In this document: piece after piece, positions 31,301 through 46,300 of the stretch
Position numbering within the stretch: position 1 is the stretch's first letter
Layout: each line of letters starts with the position of its first letter
Translations under genes and position numbers: made by a program
The notes under the pieces: model-generated
Databases searched by the model: none
What the model was told of the DNA's origin: nothing
What the model saw: only the letters and a program-made list of their open reading frames with translations
Assembly: GCF_051020985.1 (NCBI RefSeq)
Contig: NC_135001.1
Span: 11,153,896 to 11,217,895, forward strand
Length of the DNA stretch: 64,000 nucleotides
Direction of reading: 5' to 3'
Source: Nomia melanderi
Lineage: Eukaryota; Arthropoda; Insecta; Hymenoptera; Halictidae

Positions 31301-34300
31301 TTTAAGAAGAAAATCATTTTTATCAAATACTTCCTTTGTGGTATAATTAACTTATCATTTACATTGAGACTCTACTTAATATCATAGTTTTATTTCAATA
31401 TCACAGAAGTAGTTATTTTTATTTGAACGATATTCGAAGAAAACATTTAATTTTCCAATTGAAACATCCGAGGCAAGGAAGGTGTAAAATAAATGTAGAT
31501 ACTGCAAGTAGGACAGTTCAATTGTAAAGTAATTGAATTTTCCTTATAGGCTGACATTAAATTTCAGAAGTTTCAACAATTTGTTGTCATCCCAAAGAAA
31601 ACATTGTTTCGAACTGCACCCGTTTAATTCGCATGCTAGTTATCAAGCTATTTGCGATGCGTGTTAATGACAGTTTCGTTTTACAATAAACTTGACTTTC
31701 TCTGATGCTTTCACCCTGGCGACACGTTCCGCCACGCGAACACGGTCGTCGATCTTCAACAGCAATTCGACTCCCCTGTCGGGGTTAAATACTGATCCAT
31801 CAGCAGATATCACAAGCAGATACATTTTCTAATAAACAGGGGTCCAATCATCTGTTCAGTTTCCACGTTGCTACAACTATAGAAGGGGGATTTGCCAACC
31901 CAAAGCTTTTTTTATTCAGCTCAGACTTTCAAACATCGATTTCCGTCGATTAATAACATTTTCGACTTCAACTTTACTTGTTTCCTTACGTTTACTTTTC
32001 AAGGAAATAATTGAACGTTTAGAAATACGTTGTCCATGATCATAATCAATTGTGAAACTTACTGAACAAGGCATATTAAAGTAACAGCGTTTGTTTCTTG
32101 ACTAGCTGCTTATCCATTATGTCCTTTCACTAACTGTAAATTACTTTTTATTTCATGTTTCAAGATTTTCAATGTTTCAGACCACTAAATACAAATGTAT
32201 TCTAACGCAACTAATGGTACAAAGTAGAAACTGTATCAAAGCACGATTAATAATTATTCTCAATAATATTTACCTTTGCTACTTACAGTAATAAATATCA
32301 CTTAAAATTAAGCACTTTACCACCGGCAAGCATTAAGATATTTATAATTGCCTTAATTTTGTTAATGGTTTATAATTAAACTATAAATACTTTGATTTAC
32401 AGGTATCTTCGTAATGAACCTAGAAATATTGTTACCACAAGAACGCACAATTTGTAAATAATAGTCTTATAACCATTGAGGTATACGATTTAAAATAATT
32501 ACTGTACACGAATGCAAACAAAATTTGTGTAACAGTCAACGTATTAACGGGCTGGGAAAACTTTTGAAAACTCCTCGTAAGTCGCGCGATACACGGTTTC
32601 AATAGGTTAACGAAGCCGAACCGCTTACCTTTGACAGATTTATTTGGCGGAGGCCCATCTCGATTCCATGGCGGGTCTCCGTGACCCGAGAACTCCCGAA
32701 GTTTGAGGTACGAGATGGTTAGCCTTATTATGGAGGCTTTGTCCAACTGGGAGGTAATAGCCGCCGGTAATGGCAGCATTTTCGCTAACTCGTAGAACTC
32801 GAAGTTCTCCTTCCCTCGCCGAGATCTGGCAGCGTCCCTGCTCTTCTCCTTGCGCAACTCGAGGATACTGTAACAAGAGAGGAGGTCGAAGGTTAGGCCA
32901 ACAAAAATCACACGTCTCGGACGAATCTAATTTTTTTTTGGTCGTTTCGTTTTTCTTTTTATGTTATTGTCGGAAATTTGAAATTCGCGGCTGTCGATTG
33001 CGAAGGGAACGCTAGAGCGATATGAGCAACGTCAACCAAATTTTTCTCTATGTTCGATGCGTTTGATCTTTCGGTATGAAATTTTATCATTTTTTGTTCA
33101 ACACATATTCGTCAACTGAAATATTTACTTAGTATTAGATTACTGCATTTTTAGGTTTCGTATCAAGACAGTCTTTTACAACTGACTTTCTTTTGCTGCG
33201 TTTTCTTAGAACGATATTTCAGTTGGAACAATATTCACAATTAATAACTCAATTAAATTTAAACGAATCTAAATATTCATTCTTACGCATGGAAAAACAA
33301 AATTGAAGAAAATTGTGCATGAGAAGGTCAGCCTTCTGCCCCTGAGTGTCGACTCTGTCACCACTCGATTTGATATAACAAACTTACAAAGTTTTATATA
33401 TAACATTCAGTTCTGTATAATGCATCGATATGTGAAGTATTCATATAAAATAGCTTTATTTCTTAATTTATGTATGTTTTCTCATTAACCAGTTAGCTGC
33501 ATTTGACGAGTATACACGTCATTTTAAAGCTTGAAATGATACCAATCCTTTCAGCGACGAATTTCTTACTTTTTTCAGATAAACATGTCATTCTCCTTCC
33601 TTTTGCTTTGGTTTTTCATTAAAATATATCCTATACGCATTCGTCCTGCGTTTGATGAGCGTGCACTTCATGTTTCAATTTTATTCCACGCAAACCGAGA
33701 GAATGTTGAAACTAAATTCCACAATTAACAGGTGAAGTTAGTTTCAAAGAATGTCGCCCATGTCCCATCCGAAAATGTTGAATATTTCTAGTGAAAAGCT
33801 TCCGAATGCAAAGGGTTAATATCGAAGTAAACAGGTTTTATTAGAAATCGAACGATTTGCATGAAACGCAAGTTGCTTCCGGTAAACGAATATAGGTCAT
33901 CGATGACTCCGAGCCAGTCACGAAAACCCGTACAAGATTCTTCCTTCGAGGTCGACGCTTTTACACGTTTACGACAAATTGAAGCATGTTGCCGTTGCCG
34001 CGCACGGAATAGGAATACGATACGGTTCCTGCCCGAAATTCAATTATATTCGCCGGTTCCTTAAGGTATTCGTTTCGCGTAATCCTTCTGCAAGGACTCA
34101 CGGCACTTGATATGCCGGCAACGAATTAACTGCTCCGCCGGAATCGTGTTTCAGCTATTGACCTAGAGTACGTAGCACCCCTGGGTGACCGTTCCTCTTC
34201 GTTCCTGGGCTAACAGTTCATGTAGGTTAATCGATTCCGAATGTAGATTTATCCGACTGTAAATTCAACTAATTTTTTTGTTTACTATTGGAGAATCACC

Positions 34301-37300
34301 ATAATTTGAGTACAGTAAGACTCCGTTTAATACTGCTCTATATAAATCTTAATACATATCATTTAAACTAATATGTTACTGTATGTATAAGTAATATGTT
34401 GTTATCGTGATCATAAGTAAAAATTTTCTGGTGTAACAATTTTATGTAAATGGAAAAATTGGAATGTAATATTAGTGTTATAGCATGGAGGAAATGTGTT
34501 ACGATGTGAAACTATTAGAGATTTTTATTAATTTTCACTCGTGCAAAACAAGAAGCTACACCAATATCTAGTAAATTCTTCGCGCAAAGATTTAACACTA
34601 GAACTGCTAAACAACTAGAGTGATTATTCACAATGTCTTAAAAAAATTCAAAAATTGTATTCCTTAAAATTTTAAGCAGCCCGTATTCACGTACTCATAC
34701 AAATATGTACCCAGACCTGCTTTATAATTTTCCCAAAAGATAAGAATAGAGATAAAAATTTCCATTTGGATCATTTTGACCGATCTAGTACTTTTAGTAT
34801 TCACCTATTAACTATAAAATGTACTTTCAAAAATCTCTCGAATAAATTCTACCAAAAAACCGAAGCAAAACGAAGAAGAGTTACAGGTTTATCTGGAGAA
34901 ATAAATAATTCATCGTCGAAAGAATTCGTATCGCTTCGAGTTTCAAGATGGCGTGTACACGCCGCGAACGCAGTTGACTGGTTAATCCAAACGCTAAATA
35001 CCCGCAAATTGTGCGCACGCGTGTGTATTAAATAAAAAATGAAAGGAGAAAGACGATTCGCAGGAACGAGAGGCGTGGCGACGCGGCCGCGTTGTCGCCG
35101 GAGAGCAAACGCGCGGCAAAAGCGGCCTCCGCTTCGAGGGCATACATTATTCAAACGCTATCATGCCTATGTTTGCTGACAAGCCAGCGAATGTATCTGG
35201 GTGAATGTCGACGTAACATTAACCACGCCCCGTGGACGGCCCACCGATTCCGGTTTTACATTTTAAACATTAAACGCCGACCAATGGCGAGCGTAATCCG
35301 CATTATTCGAAACCGTGCCCCCCACCCCCATCGTCTCTCCGGCGGCGGTCGGTCCCCGGTCATTAACCTTTTGTTAACCAGCGAATCGGCTCCCATCGCC
35401 GCGCCGCGCCGCGCTCCATCGAAATTTCAATCGTCGCGATTTCCCGCCACGCCACGCCACGCCACGCCACGCCATTCCACCGCCGCCGCAGAGGAAGGGG
35501 CGCGACCATGCAAATGCGTTTTCCATTGAACAGGATGGAATCATCGTCGAAATAATACATTAATTCTGATTTTTTACTTTGGAACTGCTTGCGAGCGAGA
35601 CAACGGGTAGACGAAAGTGTTCGGATGAAAAATCTGTTAACCGGCGAATTAAGTTTTATTACTTCTCAAGTGATAAAGGATCGTTTCTCACTTGTTAATT
35701 ATATATTTTGCTATTTTGTGACATATTTAGAGAATATATAAATCAAATGTTTCCAATGTACGACGATATATTACTTTTCAAAATTTCTATGAAAATGTCG
35801 ACATGCCCCTTGGCGTTGTCTTCCTTATATGGGGAAATATTTCGTTATACAAATATTTTAACAGGTTGACGTTTTGGATAATGGGATACTCTCATACAAA
35901 TTTTGTCTCCGTGTTCAATTTGATTTATTAGCGGTCTGAGTTAATTGCGAATCGATGCGCTGGGATTTGGGAAAATAGAAACGTATCGTGGGGTGTTATT
36001 TAATTATTGGAACTGTTTATTGGATTCGTTTGTGGTACTGTCGGAAAGGTAATTAATATTTTATTTATTGTGGATTCTATTGGAAATTGAAATTCTAGAT
36101 CATTAATATTCATTATGTTTTCGTGATTTATAGTTGAAGTTTTCTTTATTGTAAGTTAATTTAAAAGAAACTTATAAAAGAAAATATTGAAGAATACAAA
36201 TTGAAATATTTTTATGGCTGGATATGTAGCAGTTAGTAATTTGTAATAGAATTTGTTAGTAATGTGTTGTTTCTAACTAATTTTCAGCACTGTTCTTAGC
36301 AAAATGTTGCGTAATGTTGAGAACCGTGAATATTATAAATGAAAAGGGTTTAATTTTATTATGAATAAATATTAAGTTATATATAATATATTAGGCTGGT
36401 ATTAATTATTGTTACATTCTTTTATATTACCATACAAATATGAAAATCAGTAAATACTTCAGTTTGAAATGGACTGTACTTAAATTATTGTTCGTAGAAA
36501 CCTGCCAAAGTGCAAATTATAAGACCGTAAATACATAAATAAAAATTCTACATAGCATTGTGCAATCCAAATCAAACCTTGAACAGTGTCTAGCGGGCAC
36601 CTTGACACACATAAAACAGAATATTTTCACATTCAGTACACCATCGACTCGCATTGCGTAATCTATCGTACTTATATGAATATTTGGATTCAAGGAGATC
36701 AATAATTAATCATATTAACTTATGAAGTTAAATATTCGAACAAATATCATTCGATGTAACGAAATATCATAGCTTCATTGAGGAAATTAAATTTCAATAT
36801 TTAAGACCACTAGTATAGAAACAACAGCCAATTAATTCAACTGTATTGTTTATAAAATGAAATTTATACCCCACTTAAACACTAAAAAAGAGAATATTCA
36901 ATAAAATAGTAATTCCTTTATAGGCAAACATATGTTGCGCAAATATTTTAGATATTATAATCATTACGATATAATAGTTCCTCTGTTCTAATTATTTCAA
37001 ACAAGATGTTATACAAAACGGAAAATCTGAACATTCCTTGGTTATCCCTATTACTCTCCAAATATGTTGTCAAATAGTGTTACCTAGAATTAACCTCCAA
37101 CCTTATAATATAATATGGAATTCTTGGTAAAAAATTAAAAGAAATTTCTTTCTTTCTTTTCCTAGTAAATCAACCGTAAAATAGTCCTAACGGGTGCAGT
37201 TACAAAGGAGACCACAGGGCAAAGGGTTACTCTCATAAAGTAACATAATCACTCTTCAACTCTAATTCTAATAAACACCTTGAGCCCAGAACGATTAAAT

Positions 37301-40300
37301 CAACCGAAATCCTTAAGCGAACTTATCAAACAGTCTTCTCGAACTGTCAAGCAAACTTCCCGCCCCTGGTGCCTATCAGAAATCAGTCGAATGTTTCCCA
37401 GTGGATCAGCAAAGTCCGCCGTGCAATGGAAAAAAATGAACCCGAGGGCAATTAAATGCGCCATTTACTCGGTCGGAAGGGTTGAAAACAAGATGGGATT
37501 TTTATTAGGCAGCTATCGCGCTTAACGGCTGTAAAACGACGATCCTCCTTCTGTTCATCCCTTTCGTTGATCGGTCGGGAACACGATCCGGAACAACGGC
37601 CGGCTTGTTATTATACACCGTCACGGTAGTCAAAAGTCGTAAAAACCGGGGAAAGGAGGGATAGCTTAACTGAAGATGAGCCGCTATGCGGCTACCGTCT
37701 TGTTTTCGCGTTTTACAAGGGTCCCTGTAACTTTCGAGCCTCGACCGCTCTGTTACAGGGCTCTTCTCTGGGTCCCAGTGGGACAATCACAGACGCTTCC
37801 TCCCCTTCCGGTGCTCGTTGAATGCCTCGCTGACGACAGTGTCACGGAATCTTGAAAGCACACTGTCGCACAATCATCAGAATCGCGGAATTTAACTATT
37901 TTCTATAGGAAAATCAACTTTTCCTTTTATTTATACTTATTGAGTCTTCATCGCTTTTTAAGCAGTTAACTACATTTGATTGGGTTACACGTAATCTTAA
38001 CACTAAAACTAACAGACGGGTCAAAATTACCTGTTCCTGATGCCTTTGCATTATTAAGAAGATAATGAACGTTTCTCTGAGAAATTATTAAAGAAATTCA
38101 TTTAATAATACGAAAACTGAATTGTTAATGTAATTAAAGTCTCAATAGTCAGTTGAACTATTCAGTAGTTCTAGTGTTAAAGCTCGAAACGATACGCGTG
38201 CAATAAGAGATTTCCCAAACTACATTCAGAATGAATTTATAATGTTAATTGAATTAAGAATAAAAGAAATTAATAGTTTTACTGTCAGCATCACATGCTT
38301 GCTGTTATACAGGTGTTTGTTGAAAGTCGTAAGATATTGGCTGATGTAAAGGCATTAATATATCTTATTAATTCCAATCTTCAATCTTTTTAGCTGTAGA
38401 TTTTTCCTGAAATCAATTTAAAAGTAGAGCAGTACTTTCAAAGTATTCCGAGTTTGATCATTAATTTTCTCATTCTTTTTAAATAAATATTTATAATGTC
38501 CTTTGTTCTCCTTAGGTGTTCTCAGATGTCTAACAAAAATTTTTCATTACCAACTGTGATTAAAAATGGCCATTTTCGGCCACCGTCTTTTCATTTGCCA
38601 TCGATTCCCGCTACGCGATTCTTCCTCTCGTTAAAGTAATTCCGAGGAGCAATTTAAAGTTCGACTGACTGGGATCACGAAGTTCGCGTACGCCTTCGGA
38701 TAAGGAATTCGTGTCACGGATGTCTCGCGTGGTAACTACGTACCGGGGCGAAATAGCGGATTGTAGAAACTTGATCGCGAATTTGGTTCCTTGCACCTAG
38801 AGATCATTTCAATGAATTCTTGCTAGATCTACATTGGAACACCCCTTTCAACTGTATTTACTATTTTACAATGTACTTTGGGTAATTTCCGAATTCTTCT
38901 GTTAAATGGTAAATATTAGGTCTACTGGAAAGTTCCATTCGACAATATCATTTCAAATCAATGTCATCCGAAAATGAGTTATTCGACAGAAATGGAGTCC
39001 ACAAATTACCACTGCGATCGGAAAATAAATCTACCAAAAATATATTATTTTCTTAATTCAAAAATGAACAGAACTTTCGGGTAGACCTAATATTTACCTG
39101 TTTTAAAAATGAACTGAATACTATGATATTTTCCATATATATGCAATTAAGTGATAGATAAACTTAATTTATTAAGTATAATACCATTATCTGTCTATCA
39201 ATAAGAAAAGTTGCTGCTCTAAAAGAATCGTAACACGAATAGTTCTCTAAAAATATCGAAATAAATGAGTTAATCGAGTTCCTGGAGTACTTGCAGACGA
39301 TTTCGCTAGTGGAATGTACAAAGCGTAGGACATTTCATATTTGAAAAGTAACGTGTGGTCGCGATACGATCAAAATGTCCCGTGCTCCAGACATCGTGTG
39401 TCAACAGAAACCGTCACCGTGTTGAAACGGACATCGTGTTACCGTCGAATAAACTTGTCCGGCGAGCAATAAACAAACGTACGATTTGTTCCCTTTTTTT
39501 ACTACTCGTATCGGTTCAAGGGGTCCGTTGGAATTTCGGATACGGGGGAGACGGTCGCGCGCGGACTTTTTACGATGGCGAATGCAGAAACGAGCGTGGT
39601 AGTACGTGCATCGCATGCGGGACCATATGCAACGATGCTTACTAAAATGCGGGCACTTTGTCGTGAGTTACGTCAAATGATGGCTCCTCGACGGATTGGG
39701 CCGCTCGTCGTTAAGAAAGTATCCTCATTTGTTTCGTCGAAAGGAGAACGATTACTTTCTTTATTTCTTTTCCCTCCGTGATTTACAATTAGACTGCGGA
39801 TCTTTATGTAAATTCAGACTTTTACGGATACAATTGAAAGACCGGAATTATGGTAGGAAATTGGTTCTCCTGATAAACACTATAAAAGCATAATGCTTCC
39901 GATATTTTGCGTAATACTTCGGTAAGCAAGTAATGTAGGTATGCTGTGAAACGAAAAATCGAACATCGTTGCAATAATTTATTTGACACTTTCAGTGCCG
40001 TGTTACTAGAATCTAGTATAAGCTTTCGTACAAATGTAATTAATGAATTTTGTTGTAGGTTAAAAGAGCAAACGCTGCGAAAAATCTTTACAGTCTGTGT
40101 TTCGTAAGAAAAATTGCTAGAAACTGTACTTGTACAATGGGTTTGATACTTTCACGACCTGGACGTCATTGTTCGAAGCTTTCAGGCGAGAGTCATGTCC
40201 AATAGGAGTACTTTCCCAACATTTCGGCATCATTGCATCTGTTTTCATCAAGGGAGCGTACCGACGAACAGTAAATTAATTATCGAAGATATCAGGAATT

Positions 40301-43300
40301 AGAAACTGTAACCAATAGAAAATTGTACTTCGATCAAAATAATCAGCTAAACGAATCCTCAAGATCCTCAAAACGATCGTCTCAGTGTCCGAGTGCTGTC
40401 GGCAAGTTGCTCGGTCACGGAACGCGGGCGAAAGTGCGATTAGAGTGTCTTCCGCTGCTGATTGTGCAAAGATAAAGGGAAACAGAGGGTCGGTCGGTGA
40501 CGGAGGATAGCTCCTTTTCTAGAACACTGAGGGACAAGGGCCTGCGTTCGTTTCGGGTCCGTCTCCCAAGAGGTCGGTCGAGAGGAACGCGTAGAGAGTA
40601 AGGTCGACCGGCGTCTGCAGACGTGCGAAAATAAAATTACGCCCAACTTTCGGTCAAATTTGTTGAAATTGGGCGGCATCGTGGCAAGTGGGGCAAGGCA
40701 AGGGCTCTCGCGGCTCCCACGGGACACGGGGTAGAAAGAGGTCCCCTGCGCAACTGTCGGTATGGCTATATCTGTAGCCATATCGTTGAAGGGTGGCAAC
40801 ACGCCTTGGACACATAAGGATCCTCGTGCTCGCCGTGCTAAGTGCCGGCCATCAATAATTCAGCAGCGGACCCTGACGAGGTTACCGGCGTTCCTTTCGA
40901 TCGGCGCCCGCGCGGCCCTGGATTTTTCATCCGGCAACTACCATCTCACGGGGAATTATTAATGACGACCAAGAAAAGGGTGCTCGACGATTGCCGTGTC
41001 AGAGAGGATCCGAGGCGGCCTGACCTTTCGTTTTGTTGTTTTGATTTGATACTCGCGACGGGGAACCACTTGTGTCTGTTGACACATTGTTGACCAGTCA
41101 CAAGTTAACTCGTGTTTTCATGCCCAAACCTTAGTCATCTAATCTAGACCTAACCAAGATCTAACCAAGTACACACTTCAATTTTTTATTTTACTGCGCG
41201 CGTAACGAGAGATTTTTGAAATTAAATACCACAGTTAACAGGTTAACACATTGTTGACCGATGACGAGTTAACTCGTGTTTGCCTTTGCATTAGTTATTT
41301 CAATTTTTGAAATGCAGAAGTTTCATTCCAATTCATTACGTATAAATAAAGTATATTGAAGTTTATTTAGATCGTTTCACTTTCATATTTAATTACGGAA
41401 TAATAACCGGTGACATGGGATAGCTTATGCGTAAAAGTGTCAGTGAACAAAGTCTTAATTGGGGGATTTTGGGGATAACGAATTCATTGGCTTGAGATGT
41501 AAGTAACTGCTGTCGAAGGTGTTGGGTAATTATTCAGTGGTAATACAGCTGTATAATTGTGAAATGTTTAATAGGTTGAATGCTGGATGATTTTATGAAG
41601 CGGATGTATATAATGTGAGAAATGTAATTTCAAAGTGTTTAATTGAGTTGTATTATTATTGTTTGTACGTTTATCTTGGTGAATATTATGTTGTTATTAT
41701 AATAGTATAGTAGATAAGTTCAATTCACTGGTGATTGATATACGTTGGAGTACACTTAATGACATAATTCAGTAGAAAACACGATCATTAATCAGACACG
41801 TAAAACGCAAACCAGAAGTATTGGAAGACTCGGGGCTAATGGTGAATCATTTTTCAAAGAACAGTTAATACATTAATTTTATTTTTAAATCCACAGGTCT
41901 CACGTTATTTGGTAAACTTTTTTTAATGAATATAAAATATGGAAACTTGAACATACTAAATACACGACGTCTGAGATTCAACTTTATGTGAATTCCTATT
42001 AACTCAGAGCTAAAATAAACAATGTTTGCATATCAAAATAAATGAAAATTTTTAATAATAGAAACACTATTTTTACTAGATCATCGTGTATGTTTACAGT
42101 CAGTCTCATCCAGAGTGAACTCAGTAAAGTAATTTTTATAATTGCATTTTATATTTGCATAAATTCAGTTAATGTTATTTCTGTATTTAAGGGTTGCATT
42201 ATTTTAATGAAATTTCTCTCGTGTCTGAATTACACGGAATAATATGAATAAATTACACAGATTGCTCAGTCAATTTGATGTAATATTCCGGTATTAATAA
42301 TTAAGGATTCATTTAATGCATTTATAGTATATACAAATGTGCAACACATACTGAAACCTTTAATAAATTTCAGATTTTATTTTCAACTTAACGAATCGTG
42401 TAATAGACGAATCAGAATGTTATTTTATTCTTTATGAAGTAGTTTTTGACAATGAAGACTTTATCCGAATCACACGAATTTATAAACTGAAAAATTACTT
42501 TCCAATCAAATGAAAAAGTTATTATGAGACTCTCATCAAATAATTAGAAGCAAATTATCTTCCTCTAAATGCATCGAATACAATGAATAGGTGTACAGTT
42601 AGAATTGTAAAATTTCAGAAAGAATTAATATTTTCGCACGTGGTTGAAGACTAGAATTATAAAGATTATTAAAAACTCTCTCACATGAACGATTCGAGGT
42701 CAATTAACCAAACTTTATTTTAAAAAAAACGTAGATTTAAAGTTTCGTTACAAAATAATCAAAATTCCAAATTTCAAATGTGGACCTTTTAACGTTTCAA
42801 GACCCGAGTCTACCAAAGTTACAAAAATAATAAATTCCTTAAAATGTTCACCGAATCGTCTGCAAACCGAACGCAGAGCAACGATTCACTAGAAAACATA
42901 TACGTAAAACCACTACAAACCATTTCGTTCAAACAAGTCCCCAAACATGATAAAAGACTCGTTCACAGAAACTTTCCTATTAGAAACAGAAAATTTCATG
43001 TGCCACAGCGACTTCCGATCGTCGCGCTCGCCCCAAAAAGTGTCTCCTCCTCGCCGACGGAGCGGTTCGATACATAATAATCGCGAGAAAGAGGCGGCAA
43101 TTAGCAGGCATCGAGGGAATTATGATGGCCGCGGTAGGCCGAGTAAGCACGCCAGCTAATTCAATTAAACAATTCATTTGCCGGTCCGTAGCACCACCTG
43201 AGGGCACGTCCCATTCCGTCCGCGCCTCGCCTCGCCTCCCGTCCGTGTGTTCGATTACAAGTGTGCACCGATATGGAGGAGAAAACGTGAGCTGGAGAAG

Positions 43301-46300
43301 GACCAAACGGCCGAGAGAGCTCCCTGCCTGTTCCCTAGAGAGTCGTAGCCTCGCGCTACAATACAATGCTCCTAATGTTACGGCTCCAGTTTCGACATAA
43401 TTTTCTTTCGCGGCCCTTTCGGCTATCGGATGCCTAAGCTTTTGTAGCACTTCGACAAAGAAAATGTCATTTCCGGCGGACGCTCGATAACGAGCCCCGG
43501 GAGGAGCGATCGCCGCGATGGAGACCGTGGCCCAACGACGCAAGCCGCGCGGACATGTTCCTGCGGGGCTTGATGATACCATGCGCCGCTTTGATCAAGG
43601 TACCGTGCGTAGCATAATTTTACCGTTGTTCGAAGTTTCAATCGTTTCTAAGGTTTTCGGTACTGTTGGACCTTCGTCGGAGCTGTTTCTCTTTACCGCA
43701 GAGTTTAGGAGACTTGCGGGTAAACAATGCAGCAATTTGTGTCTGATAATGCTCTTCACTACGCACTGCATTGGGATATGGTTTTAGATGAATAAATCGT
43801 AATTTTTGCTTTGTTTTAAATGTGAGAAGCTAACATGAACATGTATAATAATTAGTAATACAACTTAGTATGATGTATTTTAAAGATTATATCATATTAG
43901 TTTAAAGACTATACTATATATTTAAAAAGAATATTTTGACACATAGTCCGATGTCATAGTTTTGTTACTCGTACTATACTCTTTGTCTTATATGAATTTT
44001 TGAAAAAGAAAAAATGACATCCGCGAAAGCCACTGTAGTGGCGTACAGTGCCTTGGAGGTTAAGGTTTTGGGTAAGAGTGGAAAAGTGTAACTTTAATAT
44101 TGCGATATTTTTGCTTTGAATTGTGAAATTACTGTTGGTTTTTATTCAGTAAGGATTTTTTCAAAGTTGAAATTAACTTAAACTTTGAGTACAAATGACA
44201 TTGAAAGCTGGTAAAGTAATTTTATAGGTAATAATGTTACATTATGGAAACAATTTTAGAATAGCATTGAAAGTTATTTAGCTTTATATAATTTATTGTG
44301 TCTAATTCCCTATGTCCACTCCATTTACTGAAAATTGTTTCAACAGATGTTCTTTTGCCTAGAAAATATTTTCATAAAGTTTTAATTATTAAATTATGAA
44401 ATGCAATGTTCTAGGTCCTAATTACGATTATAATACCTTACCAAAAATTCTATATCAATTATGAGAAATACTATAGAAAGAGTGGTCTCTAGTTTCTAAA
44501 GAGTTATGTATAAATTTGTGAAATCATTTAAAAACGAACAATCATTTGTTACTAGCTTCCACAATCTTTCGCAGAACTTTATATTCATCAAATTAAATCG
44601 AATACATTAAATCTGTTACAAGTTTTTTCGAATAAATAATTAATTATCGTTCAATATCTATGCAACAAATCAATTAAGAAAGCACTATTATCAACTTTGT
44701 TCCTCACGGATAATCAAATTGATGATAATAATTAAACAACATTCATATTTACACGACTACCAGTTACCAAATAAACATCTCCGAACGTAGACATCAAACA
44801 GAAACTTGCTTCCGTTCTAAACAGTCCCGAAGCAGTCAAAAAACAATTAACACGTTCGAGCAATGATTTCCACTAGAATCTACAGTATCATAACATCTCT
44901 ACTTTCTAAGAACTCGCCGACACTTCCATCGTTCCAGATCATTCAACGACCGTCTGGCGTACGTCTTCCTTCAGATCCAGCAGTAGAACCTGAATCGCGG
45001 TACCCCGGAGCCGTGGCTCCGTCGTGTCCACGTGAACGACGAACACAAAGGAGCCCGCTTTCGAAAAAAATATTTTGTACACGAGGCGGTGTCTCAATGA
45101 AACCCTTCCACCGACGGAGAGAAGAAAGCGAGCAAGCGGGCAACGCCGTGGAGGAGTCCGGCAACGGCAACGCCAGGGAGGCAGGGGGCCGGGGGTCCGG
45201 TAAAAAGAGACAATACGATAACCACTAAATTATCCCAGCACATCCGGCGATGTAAATCACGGAGGAGTCGCGCATGTGTACCTACTCCACCGTGCACCGG
45301 TAGAAGAAGCAGGAAAAGACGCGGAGGAAAGAGAGGCACGGGAGGAACGAAAAAAGAGGAATCGAGAAGACGGCGAAGATAGAAAAACCGTGGAAGCATA
45401 GGCGAAGGGGCAAGGGAGGGAGGCCGGAGGAAAAAAGACAGAGGGAGCCGGATAGAGAGACAGAGGGAAGTTGGTTCTTGATGACGCGCAGATAAGGGAG
45501 GGCTTAAAGTCTACGTGATGTGCTTCCCGATGTGTCCGAGCGGAGGTCGAGCCTGAGAACTTTCGGTAAACGTACCCGGAGACTCGGACGAAACGTACCT
45601 TCCCTCAGCCGGAAGAACCCCTTTTGCATTTTCGATGGTACAACACCGGCCGAGACACGCTCGATACTTAATCGGTCGGCACTGACCTCCGAAACCTCGC
45701 CGCTGGCGCGGATAGCTTCATCCCCTTGGCTTGGGGTGTCTCGCGGTGTCAGGTATTGACATCATATTCAGGATAGGTATCTTTTCTAGTTAACACGTCG
45801 ACTGTCACGGTGGTCACCGATGACCGGTGCATCCAAATGACTTGAAAACAATTATAACTGACGTAAGATAATTGACGCCGAATGAAAATGTCCGATAAAG
45901 TAAATAAGTAGATAACAGTGTTGCGAATCGTTGATAATCGTTTCTTTTTACCTTCGCTGCAAACGAATGAATGATTCATAAAACGCTCAAGTTTTTCGTG
46001 ATAGTTCACGTGTTAACCCATTGTCTTACAATAACGTGTGAGACTCGTCGTGAAGATTTTAAATGGAATTTAACAAACAAATGTTATTCGATTACTTTGA
46101 ATTGTAATTAGATATTATTTTTCTGTTATCGATTATTAGTAATTTATATGTTAGTTATTAGATATATTAGTAATTTACGACTACGAGGCAAATTGTTCTA
46201 CGATTACAGTAATACTCCTAAAGATCGCTGAAAAGGAAATTTTCGTTACTAAAATGAATAACAATCAATGGAGAAAGTTTTCAATGAAGGTTATAAGGAA

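Larger units (their letters stand above)
24415..32628. other. trachealess intron 2 (8.2 kb)
   Basis: Mostly AT-rich, with GC-rich islands at about 26,400-27,020, 29,020-29,700 and 30,530-30,980, and a conserved-looking stretch at 28,100-28,230. These are candidate cis-regulatory segments by base composition alone. A repeat copy (24,893 onward) and a duplicated segment (26,118-26,257) are listed separately. I see no coding exon with proper splice sites. Confidence 0.45.

Noticed and set aside
14610..33000. Single-minded (sim) as an alternative identity for the bHLH-PAS gene
   Set aside because: The basic region RKEKSRDAARSRRGKEN and the PPWNRDGPPPNKS linker are of the Trachealess/NPAS3 type; Sim has a different basic region and linker.
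42980..43641. A 200-codon minus-strand frame in intron 1
   Set aside because: Arg/Ala/Pro-rich, overlapped by other open frames in a GC-rich island. It would not fit in frame between trachealess exons.
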